This document shows, one piece after another, positions 25,012 to 32,822 of a stretch of DNA of 38,473 nt. Source of the stretch: SZUA-584 sp041656035 (lineage in GTDB: Bacteria > Bacillota > Clostridia > Christensenellales > SZUA-584). Every line of letters begins with the position of its first letter. The stretch's first letter is position 1. Where the stretch lies: assembly GCA_964586785.1 (NCBI GenBank), contig CAZPHS010000019.1, positions 1 through 38,473 on the forward strand, given 5' to 3'. The position numbers and the translations under genes are program-made. Under the pieces are notes generated by a model. The model made no database searches, was not told the origin of the DNA, and saw only the letters and a program-made list of their open reading frames with translations.

Positions 25012-25051
25012 TTGAAGCATAAACGTTAAATTTGAAGCATAATCGTTAAAT
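25012..25051 (+). repeat. Tandem 20-bp direct repeat upstream of the vor operon promoter
   Basis: Two abutting copies of TTGAAGCATAAnCGTTAAAT (25012-25031 and 25032-25051) differ at one base. They end 8 bp before the -35 hexamer, with a period close to two helical turns, so both copies face the same side of the DNA. This is the usual placement for an activator. Confidence 0.7.
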
Positions 25052-25059
25052 TCGTGTCG

Positions 25060-25089
25060 TTGACTTATCGCTCTTTTGTGTGGTATCCT
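25060..25089 (+). promoter_or_regulatory. Promoter of the 2-oxoacid:ferredoxin oxidoreductase operon
   Basis: TTGACT at 25060-25065 and TATCCT at 25084-25089 are 18 bp apart. The GTG start of the first gene is 35 bp downstream, with AAAGGGG between. Confidence 0.6.
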
Positions 25090-25124
25090 TGTACATATTT
25101 TTATTGATGTAAAGGGGATGCGTT

Positions 25125-25331
25125 GTGGCAAAGGTTATAATCAACGAGGACGCTTGCAAGGGCTGCGGCCTTTGCGTTACGGTATGCCCGAAAAAAATAA
25201 TTATACTGTCAGAAACCCGTATAAACGCCAAAGGCTACAACCCGGCGGAGATTACGGATATGGATAAATGCACCGGGTGCGCAAACTGCGCGAAAATGTG
25301 TCCGGATTTTGTTTTGACGGTAGAACGGTAA
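25125..25331 (+). CDS. vorD: 2-oxoacid:ferredoxin oxidoreductase delta subunit (2x[4Fe-4S])
   Basis: A 68-residue ferredoxin-like subunit with two complete CxxCxxCxxxCP clusters, CKGCGLCVTVCP at residues 11-22 and CTGCANCAKMCP at 48-59. It receives electrons from the thiamine subunit and passes them to free ferredoxin. It uses GTG 25125 with AAAGGGG upstream. It leads a four-gene operon, delta-alpha-beta-gamma, in the order common in Clostridia. KorD is the alternative name if the substrate is 2-oxoglutarate. Confidence 0.9.
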   Translation: MAKVIINEDACKGCGLCVTVCPKKIIILSETRINAKGYNPAEITDMDKCTGCANCAKMCPDFVLTVER

Positions 25332-25349
25332 ATTTATAAGGTGGATAAT

Positions 25350-26429
25350 ATGGCAAAAATACTTCTAAAAGGCAATGAGGCTATAGCCGAAGCGGCGATA
25401 AAGGCGGGGTGCCGCTTTTTCTTTGGTTATCCCATAACGCCTCAGAACCAAATACCCGAATATATGTCCCGGCGCCTGCCCGAGGTTGGCGGAACTTTTC
25501 TTCAGGCGGAATCCGAGATATCGGCTATAAACATGGTTTACGGAGCGGCGGGCGCGGGCGCGCGTGTTATGACGTCGTCGTCGTCTCCCGGAATCAGCCT
25601 AAAGCAGGAGGGCATCAGCTATATAGCGTGCGCCAAGCTGCCGTGCGTTATAGTAAACATGGTGCGCAGCGGACCGGGGCTTGGCGGAATTTTAGCGGCG
25701 CAATCGGATTATTTCCAAGCGGTAAAGGGCGGCGGCCACGGCGATTACCGGCTTATAGTGTATGCCCCAAATTCTGTGCAGGAAGCCGCGGATTGCGTAA
25801 TGGAGGCTTTCGAAGCGTCCGACTGCTACCGTGTGCCCGCTATGATTTTAGGCGACGGCATGATAGGCCAGATGATGGAGCCTGTCGAGTTCCGCGAACC
25901 TAAAAAACGCGCCCTTCCCGAAAAAACCTGGGCTGCGACCGGTTATGACGGCAAAAAACCGCGTGCCGTAATTAATTCTTTGTACATAGAGGCCGAACAA
26001 ATGAACGAAGTATGCAATCAGCTCGCGGCCACGTACAGGCAGATTGAACAAAACGAGACGCAGTACGAAAAATATATGATGGACGACGCGGATATTTGCG
26101 TTGTCGCCTACGGCACAACGTCGCGAATAGCGAAAAACGCAATCAACAAAGCCCGCGCCGAATTTGGCATAAAGGCGGGTATTATACGCCCTATTACCGT
26201 ATGGCCGTTTCCTACCGTTGTTATTGCCGACGCGGCGCAGCGCTGCAAAGCGTTTCTGGCGGCGGAAATGAGCATGGGACAAATGGTGGAGGACGTTAGG
26301 CTTTCCGTAAACGGCAAGCGTCCCGTGCATTTTATAGGCACTACGGGGGGTGTTATCCCTACGCCCGATATGATAATAAATAAGCTTTGCGCGATAAAGG
26401 AGGGGATTTCGCATGGCGGTAGTGTTTAA
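25350..26429 (+). CDS. vorB: 2-oxoacid:ferredoxin oxidoreductase alpha subunit (VorB/KorA)
   Basis: A 359-residue alpha subunit of a CoA-dependent oxidoreductase that decarboxylates branched-chain 2-oxoacids (or 2-oxoglutarate). The opening KGNEAIAEAAIKAGCRFFFGYPITPQN is the VorB signature (shown here in two overlapping parts in the protein, residues 6-30). SSSSPGISLKQEGISY lies in the pyrimidine-binding domain I, and the C-terminal domain II has VAYGTTSRIAKNA. The ATG at 25350 is preferred because AAGGTGG at 25339-25345 is its ribosome site; a GTG at 25341 falls inside that site. The gene overlaps the next by 17 bp. Branched-chain specificity is by resemblance only. Confidence 0.9.
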   Translation: MAKILLKGNEAIAEAAIKAGCRFFFGYPITPQNQIPEYMSRRLPEVGGTFLQAESEISAINMVYGAAGAGARVMTSSSSPGISLKQEGISYIACAKLPCVIVNMVRSGPGLGGILAAQSDYFQAVKGGGHGDYRLIVYAPNSVQEAADCVMEAFEASDCYRVPAMILGDGMIGQMMEPVEFREPKKRALPEKTWAATGYDGKKPRAVINSLYIEAEQMNEVCNQLAATYRQIEQNETQYEKYMMDDADICVVAYGTTSRIAKNAINKARAEFGIKAGIIRPITVWPFPTVVIADAAQRCKAFLAAEMSMGQMVEDVRLSVNGKRPVHFIGTTGGVIPTPDMIINKLCAIKEGISHGGSV

Positions 26430-27147
26430 GAAAAGCTCTATGATAACCGATGTTCCGTTTCATTACTGCCCCGGTTGTACTCATGGAATAGCGCACAGGC
26501 TTGTCGCCGAATGCATAGAAGAAATGGGGCTTGAAAAGCGCGCCGTCGGCGTTTGTCCGGTAGGCTGCGCGGTTTTTGCGTACAAATATTTTAACTGCGA
26601 CATGTACGAAGCGGCGCACGGCCGAGCGCCTGCCGTCGCTACCGGCGCGAAACGCGTGCATCCGCAGAATTTAGTGTTTACCTATCAGGGAGACGGGGAT
26701 TTAGCGTCCATAGGCATGGCGGAAATTGTTCACGCGGCGGCACGCGGCGAAAAAATAACGGCAATATTTATTAACAATGCCATATATGGAATGACAAGCG
26801 GACAGATGGCGCCCACAACGCTTATCGGCCAGAAGACGACTACCTCTCCGTACGGGCGCGACGCCGAGCATTGCGGATATCCCATTCGCGTAAGCGAAAT
26901 GCTTTCCACTCTGGACGGAGCCGCCTATATCGCGCGAGTGTCAATGCATGACATACCCAATATAAATAAAGCCAAAAAAGCTGTCCGGCAGGCCTTTGAA
27001 ACGCAAATGGCGGGCAAAGGGTTCTCTCTTGTGGAGTTTTTGTCCACCTGCCCGACCAACTGGGGTAAGACGCCTGTGGAGTCTATGGAATGGCTAAAAG
27101 AGCACATGCTGCCTTATTACCCTTTAGGCGTTTACAAGGAGGCTTAA
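26413..27147 (+). CDS. vorA: 2-oxoacid:ferredoxin oxidoreductase beta subunit, thiamine diphosphate-binding
   Basis: The 244-residue subunit binds thiamine diphosphate and one [4Fe-4S] cluster. CPGCTHG at residues 19-25 gives two of the cluster cysteines, with further conserved cysteines in VCPVGCAVF. GDGDLASIG begins the Mg-ThDP motif, closing with NNAIYGMTSGQ. AAGGAGGGG precedes the ATG inside the end of the alpha gene, so translation is coupled. The gene is followed 5 bp later by the gamma subunit. Confidence 0.92.
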   Translation: MAVVFKKSSMITDVPFHYCPGCTHGIAHRLVAECIEEMGLEKRAVGVCPVGCAVFAYKYFNCDMYEAAHGRAPAVATGAKRVHPQNLVFTYQGDGDLASIGMAEIVHAAARGEKITAIFINNAIYGMTSGQMAPTTLIGQKTTTSPYGRDAEHCGYPIRVSEMLSTLDGAAYIARVSMHDIPNINKAKKAVRQAFETQMAGKGFSLVEFLSTCPTNWGKTPVESMEWLKEHMLPYYPLGVYKEA

Positions 27148-27152
27148 GCTGT

Positions 27153-27701
27153 ATGACAGAACAAATTATTATTGCCGGTTTCGGCGGCCAGGGTGTTTTA
27201 ACAATGGGACAGCTTATAGCTTATGCGGGTATGACCGAAGGTAAAAATGTTTCTTGGCTACCCTCTTACGGGCCTGAGATGCGCGGCGGAACGGCTAACT
27301 GCAACGTTATAGTGTCGTCACAGCCCGTCGGCTCGCCTGTCGTTACGGATGCCGACGCGGTTATCGTTATGAACAGGCCGTCTCTTGAAAAGTATGAAAG
27401 TTATATTGTGCCCGGCGGCAAACTGTTTATCAATTCGTCGCTTATAAAGTGCGAAGTTTCCCGCGCCGATGTTAATATATACCGCATACCCGCAAATGAT
27501 ATCGCGGCCAAAGCCGGAAATCCGCGCGTAGCAAATATCGCCATGCTGGGCGCTTATTTAACCGTATCCGGCGCGGTATCAAGAAAAAGCGTTGACAATG
27601 CCGTAAAAAACCTGTTGGGCGAATTGAAGGCGCATCTTATACCCGTCAATCAAACCGCTATGGACGAAGGCGCCAAATGCGTGCGCGGGCAGCAGAGCTA
27701 A
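27153..27701 (+). CDS. vorC: 2-oxoacid:ferredoxin oxidoreductase gamma subunit
   Basis: A 182-residue gamma subunit, which binds coenzyme A in this enzyme class. It starts IIIAGFGGQGVLTMGQLIAYA, followed by PSYGPEMRGGTANCNVIVS, both hallmarks of the family. The start at 27153 follows GGAGG by a few bases and leaves a 5-bp gap to the beta gene; the longer frame from 27090 lies within that gene. It is the last gene of the operon, and its 3' end converges on the SleB-domain gene with only 29 bp between. No clear terminator is visible there. Confidence 0.92.
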   Translation: MTEQIIIAGFGGQGVLTMGQLIAYAGMTEGKNVSWLPSYGPEMRGGTANCNVIVSSQPVGSPVVTDADAVIVMNRPSLEKYESYIVPGGKLFINSSLIKCEVSRADVNIYRIPANDIAAKAGNPRVANIAMLGAYLTVSGAVSRKSVDNAVKNLLGELKAHLIPVNQTAMDEGAKCVRGQQS

Positions 27702-27730
27702 GCTGTGGTTAAACCGCGGTATTAGGCTTT

Positions 27731-29209
27731 TTATTTTAAAAACTTATCGTAATAGTTTTGTACGCCGAATTCCTTTATCAGCCTTTTTATTGTGTCCGGT
27801 CCGGCAATGCCGTCCGACTTTAGCTTGTACTTTTTCTGGAATAATATAAGCGCGTCCTTGGTTGTTATGCCAAAATAGCTGTCGGCCTTTACATCGTATC
27901 CCAGTTTATTTAGCATATACTGTATACGGTATACGCGTTTCGCCGGTTTGCAGCCGTATTGGGGATACTTGTACGTTCGGTCGTAAAGCGCGGGAGGTAT
28001 GCCGCCCCCCCGCTGTCGCCCGCTGTAGCCGCGCCTGAAAAAGTTATGGTTACCTATTTTTTTATAGAATACGTTGTTTCCCTCGGCGCTGCCCCTCTTA
28101 AAATAATATATATCCTGCGGTATTACCCAAACTTCTTTGTCAAGCACGGCACGGGCAGCCCTTTTTGCCTTCGACCAGCTTTCGCCCGAAGGAACGCCGT
28201 TTTTTTGATAAGTATTCCACGGAGTAAATTGACCGCTTGCGCTTAACACAGCCGTTATGTTATTCGGAAAAGCGCCTCTGCACAATACGCGGTTCATTAT
28301 CACGTTTCCAACCGCAACCATGCCTGTCATGCCTTCCCCGCGCGCTTCATAATAAAGCATGGCCGCGAAATCTTTAAATTCTTTGTCCGTATAATTATAA
28401 TGATTCGTCGAGTATTTATAATCGTTATAATATTTATCTTCCTTAACAATAAAATAATCTATCAAGTCGCCGACAATCAAAGGCGCCGGAGTAGGGTCGG
28501 GCACCGTGGTTTCAATAGGCGGCGTTGCGGCGGCCGTATCTGTCGGCTCGGGAGTATCGACGTAGGGATCGTCAATTGAAAGAATTTCGGTATCTTCAGG
28601 CGGGATATACTCAAAGCTATCGGAGAACGCGGCGGTGAAAGTCATCAATATGGGCAGCTTCGCGCCGGTTGATTTAACCCGCGGCGTTTGCTTGTCAATG
28701 TCGGTAATCGCGGCCTGCTGCAGATCGGAAACCGTTCCCGCGGGCGAGGACGCGCCGCCAAAGCTTAGCAGCACAATCAATATAACCGCCGCCGCAAGAC
28801 CCGCCCCTCCGCAGATAAACGCCAAACGTCGGCGTTTTTCTCTTTTGCTGCGGCGTTTATGGTTTACCGCGAAATCAAGCGCCGCGTTGTCGCTGCGCTT
28901 ATTGCCGAAAATAGGGCTTAGCTTATCTTTTATGAACGCCAAAATACTGCTTACGCTAAAAACGCTTGTGCCGCCTCTTGAGCGTTTTGCGGATTTCGCT
29001 CTGTAAGAGCGCCTGCTTTTAGCCGCGGTATCGGCCTTTCTCGAGTTTATGCTATCGTCTTTTGAGGAGAAAGATTCGTCATGGGAAATAAGCGGAGCCG
29101 GCGTTTCATCCAAATACTGATCCCGCACGGTTACTTTTCGGGCATTGACGGATACGCTGTTTTTTTTCTTCATTTTTCGAAGCTTTTTAATATCCAGGCG
29201 TTTAGCCAT
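27731..29209 (-). CDS. Membrane-anchored SleB-type cell wall hydrolase with C-terminal peptidoglycan-binding domain
   Basis: A 492-residue protein with an unusual layout. A very basic cytoplasmic region covers residues 1-128, one membrane helix about 129-151, a Pro/Thr-rich linker to about 245, a Hydrolase_2 (SleB/CwlJ) domain about 275-390 with MLYYEARGEGMTGMVAVGNV (predicted catalytic Glu288), and a PG_binding_1 domain about 430-485. SleB itself has a signal peptide and an N-terminal binding domain, so this is a reversed arrangement. The domain is a lytic transglycosylase acting on peptidoglycan or spore cortex. A strong housekeeping-type promoter precedes it. It may act in growing cells rather than germination; this is an inference. 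Confidence 0.88.
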   Translation of the reverse strand: MAKRLDIKKLRKMKKKNSVSVNARKVTVRDQYLDETPAPLISHDESFSSKDDSINSRKADTAAKSRRSYRAKSAKRSRGGTSVFSVSSILAFIKDKLSPIFGNKRSDNAALDFAVNHKRRSKREKRRRLAFICGGAGLAAAVILIVLLSFGGASSPAGTVSDLQQAAITDIDKQTPRVKSTGAKLPILMTFTAAFSDSFEYIPPEDTEILSIDDPYVDTPEPTDTAAATPPIETTVPDPTPAPLIVGDLIDYFIVKEDKYYNDYKYSTNHYNYTDKEFKDFAAMLYYEARGEGMTGMVAVGNVIMNRVLCRGAFPNNITAVLSASGQFTPWNTYQKNGVPSGESWSKAKRAARAVLDKEVWVIPQDIYYFKRGSAEGNNVFYKKIGNHNFFRRGYSGRQRGGGIPPALYDRTYKYPQYGCKPAKRVYRIQYMLNKLGYDVKADSYFGITTKDALILFQKKYKLKSDGIAGPDTIKRLIKEFGVQNYYDKFLK

Positions 29210-29243
29210 TCTTGCCTCCTGTTTACCGCTGTCTTTAAAGCTA

Positions 29244-29272
29244 ATAATAGCGTATTAATAAAATCTTGTCAA
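29244..29272 (-). promoter_or_regulatory. Sigma-A-type promoter of the SleB-domain gene
   Basis: On the minus strand TTGACA (29272-29267) and TATTAT (29249-29244) are exactly 17 bp apart. The start codon lies 35 bp downstream behind AGGAGG. Confidence 0.75.
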
Positions 29273-29346
29273 TGTTTTTGTAACACTTTTGTAATATATA
29301 ATGGTCGATACGCGCTTTCAACCAATACAGCGGGCAGCGTTTTTTG

Positions 29347-29925
29347 CTATATAGCCAGGTCTGTTTCCCTTATGCCCAGCGTTTTGGCGGTTATTTCCCT
29401 TATGCCTTTTCTTTCCTCATCTTTGAACTGACGGGATGAACGCAGGTACGCGTCAATACCGAAAAATGTTACCCGCGCGCATACGTCCGGATAGCTGATA
29501 TGAAAATATCCTTCGGTTATGCCCTGATTGATTACGTCCGTAAGCACAGGCAGCAACACGGCCGTGCGTTCCTCCCTAAGAACGGTCGCGTACCATTCGC
29601 TTTCAAATTCCTTAAAATACGAATCGCATTCGCCTATGCCCCTGCCGTGTTCAACCAGCGCGGCTATAAAATACTCCGCTTTTGATATAGCGTCCTTTAA
29701 AGTGTCTATCTGGTCTTTCAGTTTTTGCGCGTACTCATTAAGCTGCATGGCAAGTATATAGCGCACTATAGACTGTTTGTTCTCAAAATAATAGAAAAAT
29801 GTTCCCTTCGCTATACCGGCAAGCGCACATATTTCCTCAACGGGTGTGTTATCGTACCCTTTTTCTGAAAACAGCGTACGCGCGCTGCTTAATATAAGCA
29901 TTTTAGTAGCTCTTTTTCCGGCCAT
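29347..29925 (-). CDS. TetR/AcrR family transcriptional regulator
   Basis: A 192-residue TetR-family regulator. The N-terminal helix-turn-helix shows ILSSARTLFSEKGYDNTPVEEI and AGIAKGTFFYYFENKQSI (residues 9-52), very close to the family pattern. The C-terminal ligand-binding half is helical and does not reveal the ligand. The start follows AAAGGAGAATAAA. The gene has its own upstream region with a palindrome that could be its operator. It lies alone between the SleB-domain gene and the ATP synthase operon, and has no transporter gene next to it. Confidence 0.92.
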   Translation of the reverse strand: MAGKRATKMLILSSARTLFSEKGYDNTPVEEICALAGIAKGTFFYYFENKQSIVRYILAMQLNEYAQKLKDQIDTLKDAISKAEYFIAALVEHGRGIGECDSYFKEFESEWYATVLREERTAVLLPVLTDVINQGITEGYFHISYPDVCARVTFFGIDAYLRSSRQFKDEERKGIREITAKTLGIRETDLAI

Positions 29926-29978
29926 TTTATTCTCCTTTGGCTTGCGGCGTTATTTTTTCGCGATATTTTGTTTTAATT

Positions 29979-29994
29979 ATCGACTAAAGTCAAT
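29979..29994. promoter_or_regulatory. Possible TetR operator
   Basis: ATCGACTAAAGTCAAT is a 16-bp palindrome with one mismatched pair. It overlaps a TTGACT -35-like hexamer read on the minus strand, 55-70 bp upstream of the TetR start. This placement suggests autorepression. Confidence 0.4.
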
Positions 29995-30013
29995 TTTTTA
30001 TACAAAACAGTCT

Positions 30014-30044
30014 AAAAAAAACAACCTCCAGCATAGCCAAGGTT
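30014..30044 (-). terminator. Intrinsic terminator of the ATP synthase operon
   Basis: On the minus strand AACCT and AGGTT arms (30044-30040 and 30027-30023), enclosing a 12-base loop, are followed by G and a run of eight T residues. A second hairpin, GCCGT/ACGGC, lies just upstream. Both are 60-90 bp after the atpC stop. Confidence 0.65.
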
Positions 30045-30105
30045 AGTGCCGCCGTCAAATTAAACGGCGCTGAAATGTCTCATATACGGCCGCTCCGGAC
30101 AGTTT

Positions 30106-30522
30106 CTAATCTATGTTGCGGCTTTTGCGCCCCGCGCGAAGGCGCACCATGGCGCGGGCAAGCGATATCTGGTTTTGCATATATTCCCGACGGCTGCTTG
30201 CCTGGCGCAGGCGTTCTTCCGCGCGTTCCCGCGCTTCCTGCGCCCGCCGCAGGTCAATCTCCTCCGGCCACTCCACCGCCTGAGAAAATATAATAGATCT
30301 GTCAGGCCTAACCTCAATAAACCCTTCCGACGTGGTGCAAAGCTTCCATTCGCCGTTGACGCATATCTTTATATCCCCCACGGTTATGGCCGCGACCATA
30401 GGCTCGTGCATTTTTTGCACGCTTAAGTATCCGTCGGCGGTCGGAATAATGGCGCTTGTAACCTCTCCTTTGAAAAATGCCCTTTCAGGCGTTATTATCT
30501 CCAGCGTGTATTTTGCAGACAT
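30106..30522 (-). CDS. atpC: F-type ATP synthase epsilon subunit
   Basis: The 138-residue epsilon subunit of the F1 central stalk couples gamma rotation and can inhibit hydrolysis. The beta-sandwich domain opens LEIITPERAFFKGEV and contains TADGYLSVQKMHEPMVA. The C-terminal helical hairpin begins RRAQEARERAEERL and ends in a basic tail. One deviation is the GYLSVQKMHEP segment, where many homologues have GxxGILPxHxP. It is last in the operon, 13 bp after atpD. Confidence 0.93.
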   Translation of the reverse strand: MSAKYTLEIITPERAFFKGEVTSAIIPTADGYLSVQKMHEPMVAAITVGDIKICVNGEWKLCTTSEGFIEVRPDRSIIFSQAVEWPEEIDLRRAQEARERAEERLRQASSRREYMQNQISLARAMVRLRAGRKSRNID

Positions 30523-30535
30523 AACGGTACCTCTT

Positions 30536-31948
30536 TTAAGACCGTAATAATTCCGCGGCCTTTATACGCACGTCTTCCATATCTCCGGCCATAAAGAAAG
30601 CCGCTTCGGGTATATCGTCAGCTTCACCGTCCACAACGGCGCGGAAGCTTTCTATAGTGCTCTCAATAGGCACATATTTTCCGGGAATGCCCGAAAAAAC
30701 CTCCGCCACGAACATAGGCTGGGAAAAAAAGCGCTGAATTTTTCTTGCCCTGTAAACCGCCGTTCTGTCCTCTTCCGAAAGCTCTTCCATACCCAGTATG
30801 GCTATAATATCCTGCAGCTCCCTGTACCGCGAAAGCACAGCCTGCACGCGCCTTGCCACGCCGTAATGTTTTTCGCCTATTATGCGCGGGTCGAGTATGC
30901 GCGAGGACGACTCAAGCGGGTTTATTGCCGGATATATTCCAAGCTCCGATATCTGTCTTGACAAAACCGTCGTGGCGTCAAGATGCGAAAATGTGGTAGC
31001 CGGAGCGGGGTCGGTCAAATCGTCCGCGGGCACGTATATGGCCTGAACGGACGTTATAGAGCCGTTTTTTGTTGACGTTATGCGTTCCTGCAAAGAGCCG
31101 AGCTCGTTGGCAAGCGTAGGCTGATATCCCACCGCGGACGGTATGCGCCCAAGCAGCGCCGAAACCTCCGAGCCCGCCTGTATAAAGCGGTATATGTTGT
31201 CTATAAAAAGCAGTACGTCCTGGTTTTCTTCATCGCGTAGGTATTCAGCCAGCGTTAAGCCGGTTAGAGCCACCCTCATCCTTGAACCGGGAGGCTCGTT
31301 CATCTGCCCGAAAGCGAGGCATGTTTTTTCGATTACGCCCGATTCGCGCATGTCGCTGATCAGTTCGTGCCCCTCGCGGCTGCGCTCGCCTACCCCCGCG
31401 AAAACCGAATATCCGCCGCGTTCGGTCGCTATATTGCGAATAAGTTCCATTATCAGAACCGTTTTGCCTACCCCCGCGCCGCCGAAAAGACCTATCTTTC
31501 CGCCTTTGGCGTACGGGGCTAAAAGGTCTATAACCTTTATGCCCGTTTCAAAAACCTCGGTAACGGGATATTGGTCTGAAAGCTTCGGAGGGTCTCTGTG
31601 AATAGGCATTCTTTTTGCCCCCGTTATATTGCCCATCCCGTCAATAGGCTCTCCTATAACGTTCATAACCCGCCCGAGCGTCTGCCTGCCCACGGGAACG
31701 TTTATTTTATCTCCGGTGTCCGTAACGGCAAGCCCGCAGTAAAGCCCCTCGGTCGCGTGCAAGGCTATGCAGCGCACCGTATTATCGCCCGTATGCAAGG
31801 CCGCCTCCAGCCATACTTCTTTATCCTCAAGCCGTATAACAAGCGCGTTGTATATCGCGGGTAAATTCCCTTCGTCAAATTTCACGTCCAGAACCGGACC
31901 GGTAATGCGTATCAGCTCGCCTTTGCCCGCTGTTTTATAATCGTACAT
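30536..31948 (-). CDS. atpD: F-type ATP synthase beta subunit
   Basis: The 470-residue catalytic F1 subunit. It has Walker A GGAGVGKT, GERSREG containing the catalytic Glu, FGQMNEPPGSRMRV, and Walker B VLLFIDNIYRF. The DELSEED region reads EELSEEDRTAV. Length is standard. It follows atpG by 9 bp. Confidence 0.97.
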   Translation of the reverse strand: MYDYKTAGKGELIRITGPVLDVKFDEGNLPAIYNALVIRLEDKEVWLEAALHTGDNTVRCIALHATEGLYCGLAVTDTGDKINVPVGRQTLGRVMNVIGEPIDGMGNITGAKRMPIHRDPPKLSDQYPVTEVFETGIKVIDLLAPYAKGGKIGLFGGAGVGKTVLIMELIRNIATERGGYSVFAGVGERSREGHELISDMRESGVIEKTCLAFGQMNEPPGSRMRVALTGLTLAEYLRDEENQDVLLFIDNIYRFIQAGSEVSALLGRIPSAVGYQPTLANELGSLQERITSTKNGSITSVQAIYVPADDLTDPAPATTFSHLDATTVLSRQISELGIYPAINPLESSSRILDPRIIGEKHYGVARRVQAVLSRYRELQDIIAILGMEELSEEDRTAVYRARKIQRFFSQPMFVAEVFSGIPGKYVPIESTIESFRAVVDGEADDIPEAAFFMAGDMEDVRIKAAELLRS

Positions 31949-31957
31949 TGTTTTCTC

Positions 31958-32821
31958 CTATTTTAACGTGTCGAGCGCCCCAATTATTTCCGAAATCTCG
32001 CCGGTTATTGCCGACTGCCTTGCGGTGTTGTACTGAAGCGATAATACGCCAATCATTTTCTCGGCGTTGTTTGTCGCGTTTTCCATGGCCGTCATTCTGG
32101 CGCATTGCTCGCTGGCATAAGACTGCACGAGACAGCCGTACACCAGACCTATTATGTACTGCGGTATTAAGCTGTCGAAAACAGCCTTGCGCGTAGGGTG
32201 ATAATACAGTTCGGCGGAATAATGCGTTTCCGTCTCTATGTCAACAAGGTTAGATACCGACACGGGCAAAAGCTTTATCACCCGCGGCTCCTGCTTTAAC
32301 ACCGATATGAACTTTGTATATACCACGTACACTTCGTCCATAAGGCCGTTATCATAAAGCTCCAGTATATCCCTTGTTATGCCCCTCGCGTTAAACAAAG
32401 AAGGATTTTGTGATATATGGAGAAACTCTACGTCCACCATAAACCCGCGCCTGTCAAAAAAGACGCGCGCCAATTGCCCTATAGTCAGTATATGCCTCTC
32501 CGTTCGGTTTTTCATATGCTCGTAAGCTAAGTTTTGCACATTGTGGTTGTATCCGCCGCAAAGCCCCTTATCCGCGGCAATTACTATATACGCAGCCCTT
32601 CCGCCTTCGCTTTCGCCCACATACGGATGCTCAAGCTCCCTTGTGTGCATCAGTATGTCTTTCAGAGAGACCTGAACCCTTTCGAAATGCGCATAATTAG
32701 CTTCGTACAGCGATATTGCCTTTTTCATTTTGGAAGTGGAAATAAGGTGCATAGCGCGCGTTATCTGCTCGGTTTCCGATATTGATTTTATGCTGTGCCG
32801 TATATCGGCCATACCCGCCAT
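31958..32821 (-). CDS. atpG: F-type ATP synthase gamma subunit
   Basis: The 287-residue central shaft subunit. The N-terminal helix reads ADIRHSIKSISETEQITRAM, followed by the Rossmann-like middle domain with ADKGLCGGYNHNV. The C-terminal helix has RMTAMENATNNAEKMI and RQSAITGEISEIIGA. All are family landmarks. The gene lies directly between atpA and atpD. Confidence 0.95.
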   Translation of the reverse strand: MAGMADIRHSIKSISETEQITRAMHLISTSKMKKAISLYEANYAHFERVQVSLKDILMHTRELEHPYVGESEGGRAAYIVIAADKGLCGGYNHNVQNLAYEHMKNRTERHILTIGQLARVFFDRRGFMVDVEFLHISQNPSLFNARGITRDILELYDNGLMDEVYVVYTKFISVLKQEPRVIKLLPVSVSNLVDIETETHYSAELYYHPTRKAVFDSLIPQYIIGLVYGCLVQSYASEQCARMTAMENATNNAEKMIGVLSLQYNTARQSAITGEISEIIGALDTLK

Positions 32822-32822
32822 T

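Noticed and set aside
27702..27730. Bidirectional terminator between vorC and the SleB-domain gene
   Set aside because: No stable stem with a T-run was found in the 29-bp gap.
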